Positions 44,001 to 47,000 of a stretch of 64,000 nt of DNA are shown piece after piece; position 1 is the stretch's first letter; each line of letters begins with the position of its first letter. The stretch lies in assembly GCA_036365455.1 (NCBI GenBank), contig JAWQUS010000022.1, positions 2,480,001 to 2,544,000 of the forward strand. Reading direction: 5' to 3'. The stretch is from Macrosoma leucophasiata (Eukaryota > Arthropoda > Insecta > Lepidoptera > Hedylidae). Below the pieces are notes generated by a model. That model was not told the origin of the DNA. It saw nothing but the letters and a program-made list of their open reading frames with translations, and searched no databases. The position numbers were made by a program, and so were the translations under genes.

Positions 44001-47000
44001 AGACATGACGTATCAAAAGACATAGACAAAGATACTAAAAGGATCGAATTAAAAAAAAAATAGATTGTTCTAGGTCCAACTCTGTCCAAGGTACAAAAGG
44101 TTCCCCTACATACCTACTCGTATTTGTCTATTTATCTATCTCTACTTATTTTTTTTTTACTCTTATATGAAAATAAGTCGGGTTTTCCTTCCTGACGCTA
44201 TAACTCCAGAACGCACGAACTGGTTTCCACGGTTTTGCATTCGTTGGAAAGGTCTCGGGCTCCGTGAGGTTTATAGCAAAGAAAATTCAGAAAAAAATAT
44301 TTATAAAACGACATACACGCGGGCGAAGCCGCGGGCAATAGCTAGTTTTCTATATTTTTTTTACTCCGTTTAAAGAGCTTGGTAAAAGACCATGACGCTC
44401 TATACGTTCGCATGATTTTTTTTTTTTTTTTTTTTTTTATGTAATAAAAGTGGCAAACAAGCGTACAGTTCACATTGATGTTAAGTGATGACTGCAGCCT
44501 ATAGCCACCCACACAATGACCAGAGGTCAAAATGCAAATGCGCTGCCACTCCTGAGGCATTAGGTGTTATGCCTCTGTGCCGGAAATTACAGAGCCGTAC
44601 ATTACCACCTGACCGAAACACGATAGTGCTGAACACTACCATTTAACGGCAAGTATATTAGGTAATGTAAGGTAATGCGGTGGTGCCTACGCCCGCGAAC
44701 TCCGTCACTGGAGCTCTACCACCAGTAAAACCTACTAGTTAAAAAAACCAAAGCCGGTAAGTCCGATATATACTGGGTGACTTTTTTACCGTCTTGAAAA
44801 AAATAGGGCGTGATAAGCAAATGAAATAAAAGCCTATGGCATAGTTATTTATATTATTTTTTTATATTTTCTAACTTCATCTGAAATTGATATTGATAGG
44901 CGACAGGTATAGGCCCATTTGGTCTTGTACTTACTTCTTGTACACGGTGCGGTCCGCCCCCTAGCTACGCCACTGCCCGTAATAATTAAAATGAGCGTGA
45001 AGATACATACTCGTACATACATACATATAAAACATCAAATTCTTTGTTTATTGCTTACCATCGAAACATGATATACCTACATTGACCTAGAAAATGAGCT
45101 AATGTAGGTATTCATTATTTATTTAGTACCTAATTACTTATTTTGTGCTCAATCACGCGATGTTTTATTATAAAGACAACGGTCAATTTGCATAGTCAAG
45201 CTATTTAGAACACAGAACTAAGATATATTTACTGGTGGTAGAGCTCCGGTGATGGAGCTCGCGGGCGTAGGCACCATACTTGCCGCTAAATGGTAGTGTT
45301 CAGCACTATCATGTTCCGGTCAGATGGCAATGTACAGCCCTGTACCTAATGATGCAATTCACATTGATGTTAAGTGACGACTGCAGCCTATAGACACCCA
45401 CGCAAAGATCAGAGGTCAAAATCCTTGCCACCCCTGAGACCTAAGTTGTTATGTCTCCGTGATAGATATTACGGGGTCATACATTACTATATATGTGTCA
45501 AACTAACGGTGTTTGACTCATGTTTACTATTTATATAACTCTATGGACCGTGCACGAGTTCAGCGCCACCTAGCGTCCGCAACTTTGTGGGACCGTTGCT
45601 TGTCTAACCATATTCACATATTACCGCGAAATTTTGATAAAATATTATTATAATCGAAAATTATCTATTTATCTGCTTCCAAAATTACTCTGATACCTTA
45701 ACTTGGGTGCAGAAAGGGTTGCGAAACTATTTTTGATCATTCAAATCAAATGAGTTGAGTAGAATTTGTTCAAAAAGTGTGTTTTATTTCGAATATATGT
45801 CAGGGTTTGTTTAGTTCATTTTTATTTGTAGTTTTACAGTAAAACAAGAAAATATAGCTATTTTATGGGTTAAATGCAATAATAATAAACTTAAAGAATT
45901 GTTGTTGTATCGCTTGTAATAAATTAAATGTCGTTTTCAAATCGAAATGAGTATTATTTTAAGATCCGGGTTTGTGAGTATCACACACTATAAAATTTCA
46001 ACCCTAAACAATCTTTGAAGGAAAATCGTTGGTTTCTGCTGGACATGTCCTTGATAAAGAGGAATTAAGAAGAAAACAAGGACAGAGTTCAATAATTCAA
46101 GCTAGCATCATAAGACAAACATGTATTTTGATACCTTACAAAACTTCTTTAGGTATAAACAATCTCAGTTCGAAGTCAGAATCAATTTGATTGGGTTGTA
46201 ATAGACGTAATACCTATTTAAGTAAAATGCAGCACGAATGTGAAATCTAATTGCGTGTTTCTTATCCATTTCTTGTATTGTTCAATTTTCCAAGTAGATC
46301 TTGAGAATCAATCGATAAAACTTGCGTTTACTACGGCGGGTGGCTCATGGTCATGCGCCATAATCATGAACGGGTGCTGATGGTGGAGACTGATCTGTTC
46401 TGGTCTGCCGGTGCTACATTTTTTACAAAATGAAAATGTCAAAATGACATCGCCCGCCATATTCGCCATGTTGGTTTTGAGTTGCAATTCTAACTGCAAA
46501 TAATGTTTTGTAACTGCAAACAAAGCTAAATAAGTGAAAATATACATTTGAAAACGTTTTTATATTGATTTTGCCTGTTTAATGATATTGTGTTCAATAC
46601 ATGGCCGGAGGTCCATACATTTTTGCAACATCTCCTTTAGCCTTGCTATCGAGATAGGTGCGGAAATTCAGCGTGGACATTCGAGTTACACCTAAGATGT
46701 CTAAGTGGTCTGCCAGAGGTATAGGCTCATCATTTAGCGTAGGAGAGAAGGGAAATGGACTCTCTTTTGCGGAAGAAAGACATGCCTGAGTTTTGTGGGT
46801 GTTAAATTGGACCATATTGGTCTCACCCCATTTCGCAACAGCTGTTAGAACTAAATTCATTCGCTCAAGCTCTTGTGTCATGTCTCTTTGCAGTGACTGT
46901 ATTTCCGCTGGATTGGCTCGAAGACTAGATTCGTATCTTACGATAACTGTGGTGTCGTCAGCGTATCCAGGAATGCCGGATGTGAGCAGTTCGTTTATCT

